Positions 5,895-6,898 of a stretch of 6,898 nucleotides of DNA are shown here, piece after piece (position 1 is the first letter of the stretch; each line of letters opens with the position of its first letter). The notes under the pieces were generated by a model. That model was not told where the DNA came from. It searched no databases and saw nothing but the letters and a program-made list of their open reading frames with translations. Position numbers and translations under genes: made by a program. Where the stretch lies: assembly GCA_021160085.1 (NCBI GenBank), contig JAGHDE010000008.1:1-6898 (forward strand), given 5' to 3'. Origin of the DNA: Pseudomonadota bacterium (GTDB lineage Bacteria; Desulfobacterota; WTBG01; JAGOGO01).

Positions 5895-6890
5895 ATGATG
5901 ATAAAAAGAAAAGGATGGTTGGAAGCAATAGTAATAATATTAGCTCTATCATGGAGTTTTTTGCCTCTATCTGCAGAAAACAAGGAGCTTTCAGTAAACA
6001 AAGTAGCAGTAGTTAACGGAACGGAAATCAGCCGGTCTGATTTTGACCGGGAGATAACTGGTATTCAACAACAGTATTCAAAAATGAAAAGACCCATCAA
6101 TGATTCCCAGCTTTCAAAGATCAAAAAAGATATCCTCGAAAGACTTATCAACCACGAACTTCTCTATCAAGAAAGCCAAAAATCTGGTATCAAAGTGGAG
6201 AAAGCGGCGGTGGATAACCAATTTAAAAAATTCAAAGAACAGGTCTCCAAAGAAGGCGGGTTCGCTGACTGGCTGACTCAAATGAAACTCACTGAAAATG
6301 AAGTTCTCTCACAATTTGAACAAGGATTATCTATCCAGCAATTTATTGATAAACAATTTGGGGAGAAAGTTACAATCACTGATGAAAAAGCCAGGCTTTT
6401 TTATGATGGTCATCCAGAGTTTTTCAAACAACCCAGTAAGATAAAGGCCAGCCATATTCTGATTAAGGTCGACCCCAAGGCTGATGAAACAAAGAAAGCT
6501 GAAGCCCGTAAACAGATCGAAAAAATTCAGAAAAGGCTTCAGCAAGGCGATGATTTCGCAACTCTTGCCAAAGAGTTTTCCCAATGTCCCAGCAGCGCCA
6601 ATGGTGGTGATTTGGGATATTTCAACCGAGGACAAATGGTAAAACCCTTTGAGGAAGCGGCTTCCAATTTAAAACCAGGTGAGTTGAGCGGCATTGTAGA
6701 AACTACATTTGGCTACCACCTGATCAAGGTTTACGACAAAAAACCTGAAGCTGTAACCGCTTTTGGGGATATCAAAGACAAACTAAAACAACACCTTAAA
6801 CAAAAGGAAATAGAGAAAGAGGTAAAACTATATGTTGAGGATCTGAAAAAAAAGGCTAAAATTGAGACATTCCTAAAAGAAAATTCTTAA
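5895..6890 (+). CDS. Periplasmic parvulin-type peptidyl-prolyl cis-trans isomerase (SurA/PpiC-like foldase)
   Basis: This protein of 331 residues, counted from the ATG at 5895, is predicted to catalyse prolyl cis-trans isomerisation and assist folding of exported proteins. What is seen: an N-terminal signal peptide (KRK, then a hydrophobic core to about residue 24, likely cleavage after LSA at 27); a SurA_N-like helical chaperone region at about 36-170 (VAVVNGTEISRSDFD at its start is typical); and one parvulin domain at about 183-282 with KASHILIK (His187), FSQCPS (Cys231), NGGDLGYF and FGYHLIKV (His275), which match the conserved parvulin positions. The C-terminal tail is a charged helix. 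There is no lipobox cysteine, so it is probably soluble rather than a PrsA-type lipoprotein. The single parvulin domain differs from E. coli SurA, which has two. It is divergent from the formate dehydrogenase operon; a direct functional link is not shown. The start could also be ATG 5898 or GTG 5889. Confidence 0.93.
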   Translation: MMIKRKGWLEAIVIILALSWSFLPLSAENKELSVNKVAVVNGTEISRSDFDREITGIQQQYSKMKRPINDSQLSKIKKDILERLINHELLYQESQKSGIKVEKAAVDNQFKKFKEQVSKEGGFADWLTQMKLTENEVLSQFEQGLSIQQFIDKQFGEKVTITDEKARLFYDGHPEFFKQPSKIKASHILIKVDPKADETKKAEARKQIEKIQKRLQQGDDFATLAKEFSQCPSSANGGDLGYFNRGQMVKPFEEAASNLKPGELSGIVETTFGYHLIKVYDKKPEAVTAFGDIKDKLKQHLKQKEIEKEVKLYVEDLKKKAKIETFLKENS

Positions 6891-6898
6891 TGATATAA

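Overview
The window looks like chromosomal DNA from a fairly AT-rich, Gram-negative, anaerobically respiring bacterium. The reasons are a Tat-exported, selenocysteine-containing formate dehydrogenase, a multiheme c-type cytochrome and a periplasmic SurA/PpiC-type foldase. Respiratory anaerobes such as Desulfobacterota, Nitrospirota or anammox-type Planctomycetes would fit. The sequence alone does not decide between them, so this placement is inference.

Layout. Four genes lie on the minus strand and probably form one formate-oxidation operon, in transcription order: a tetraheme cytochrome c of the c554 type (5507-4953), the catalytic alpha subunit of formate dehydrogenase (4901-1797), its iron-sulfur beta subunit (1795-1034) and the maturation factor FdhE (943-95). 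A strong, apparently bidirectional terminator hairpin sits between beta and fdhE. The AT-rich intergenic region of about 390 bp (5508-5894) separates this operon from a divergent plus-strand gene for a parvulin-type peptidyl-prolyl isomerase (5895-6890). The first 94 bases, downstream of fdhE, hold no gene I can support.

The central point is that the alpha subunit appears as two open reading frames only because an in-frame UGA at 4331-4329 encodes selenocysteine. Read through, it gives one 1034-residue FdnG-like protein with Sec191 next to His192. Just downstream are two overlapping, mutually exclusive hairpins, one of which has the geometry of a bacterial SECIS element.

How the genes work together. 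The Tat-exported alpha subunit (Mo- or W-bisPGD, one [4Fe-4S], Sec) should oxidise formate in the periplasm. Beta carries Cys ligands for only three [4Fe-4S] clusters; the four ligands of the fourth cluster known from E. coli FdnH are all absent. There is no gamma (cytochrome b) gene in the window. The first gene of the operon is instead an exported tetraheme cytochrome, so the simplest reading is formate -> alpha -> beta -> periplasmic cytochrome c, as in two-subunit periplasmic FDHs. FdhE would assist maturation before Tat export. I see no mobile elements, CRISPR arrays, tRNA or rRNA.
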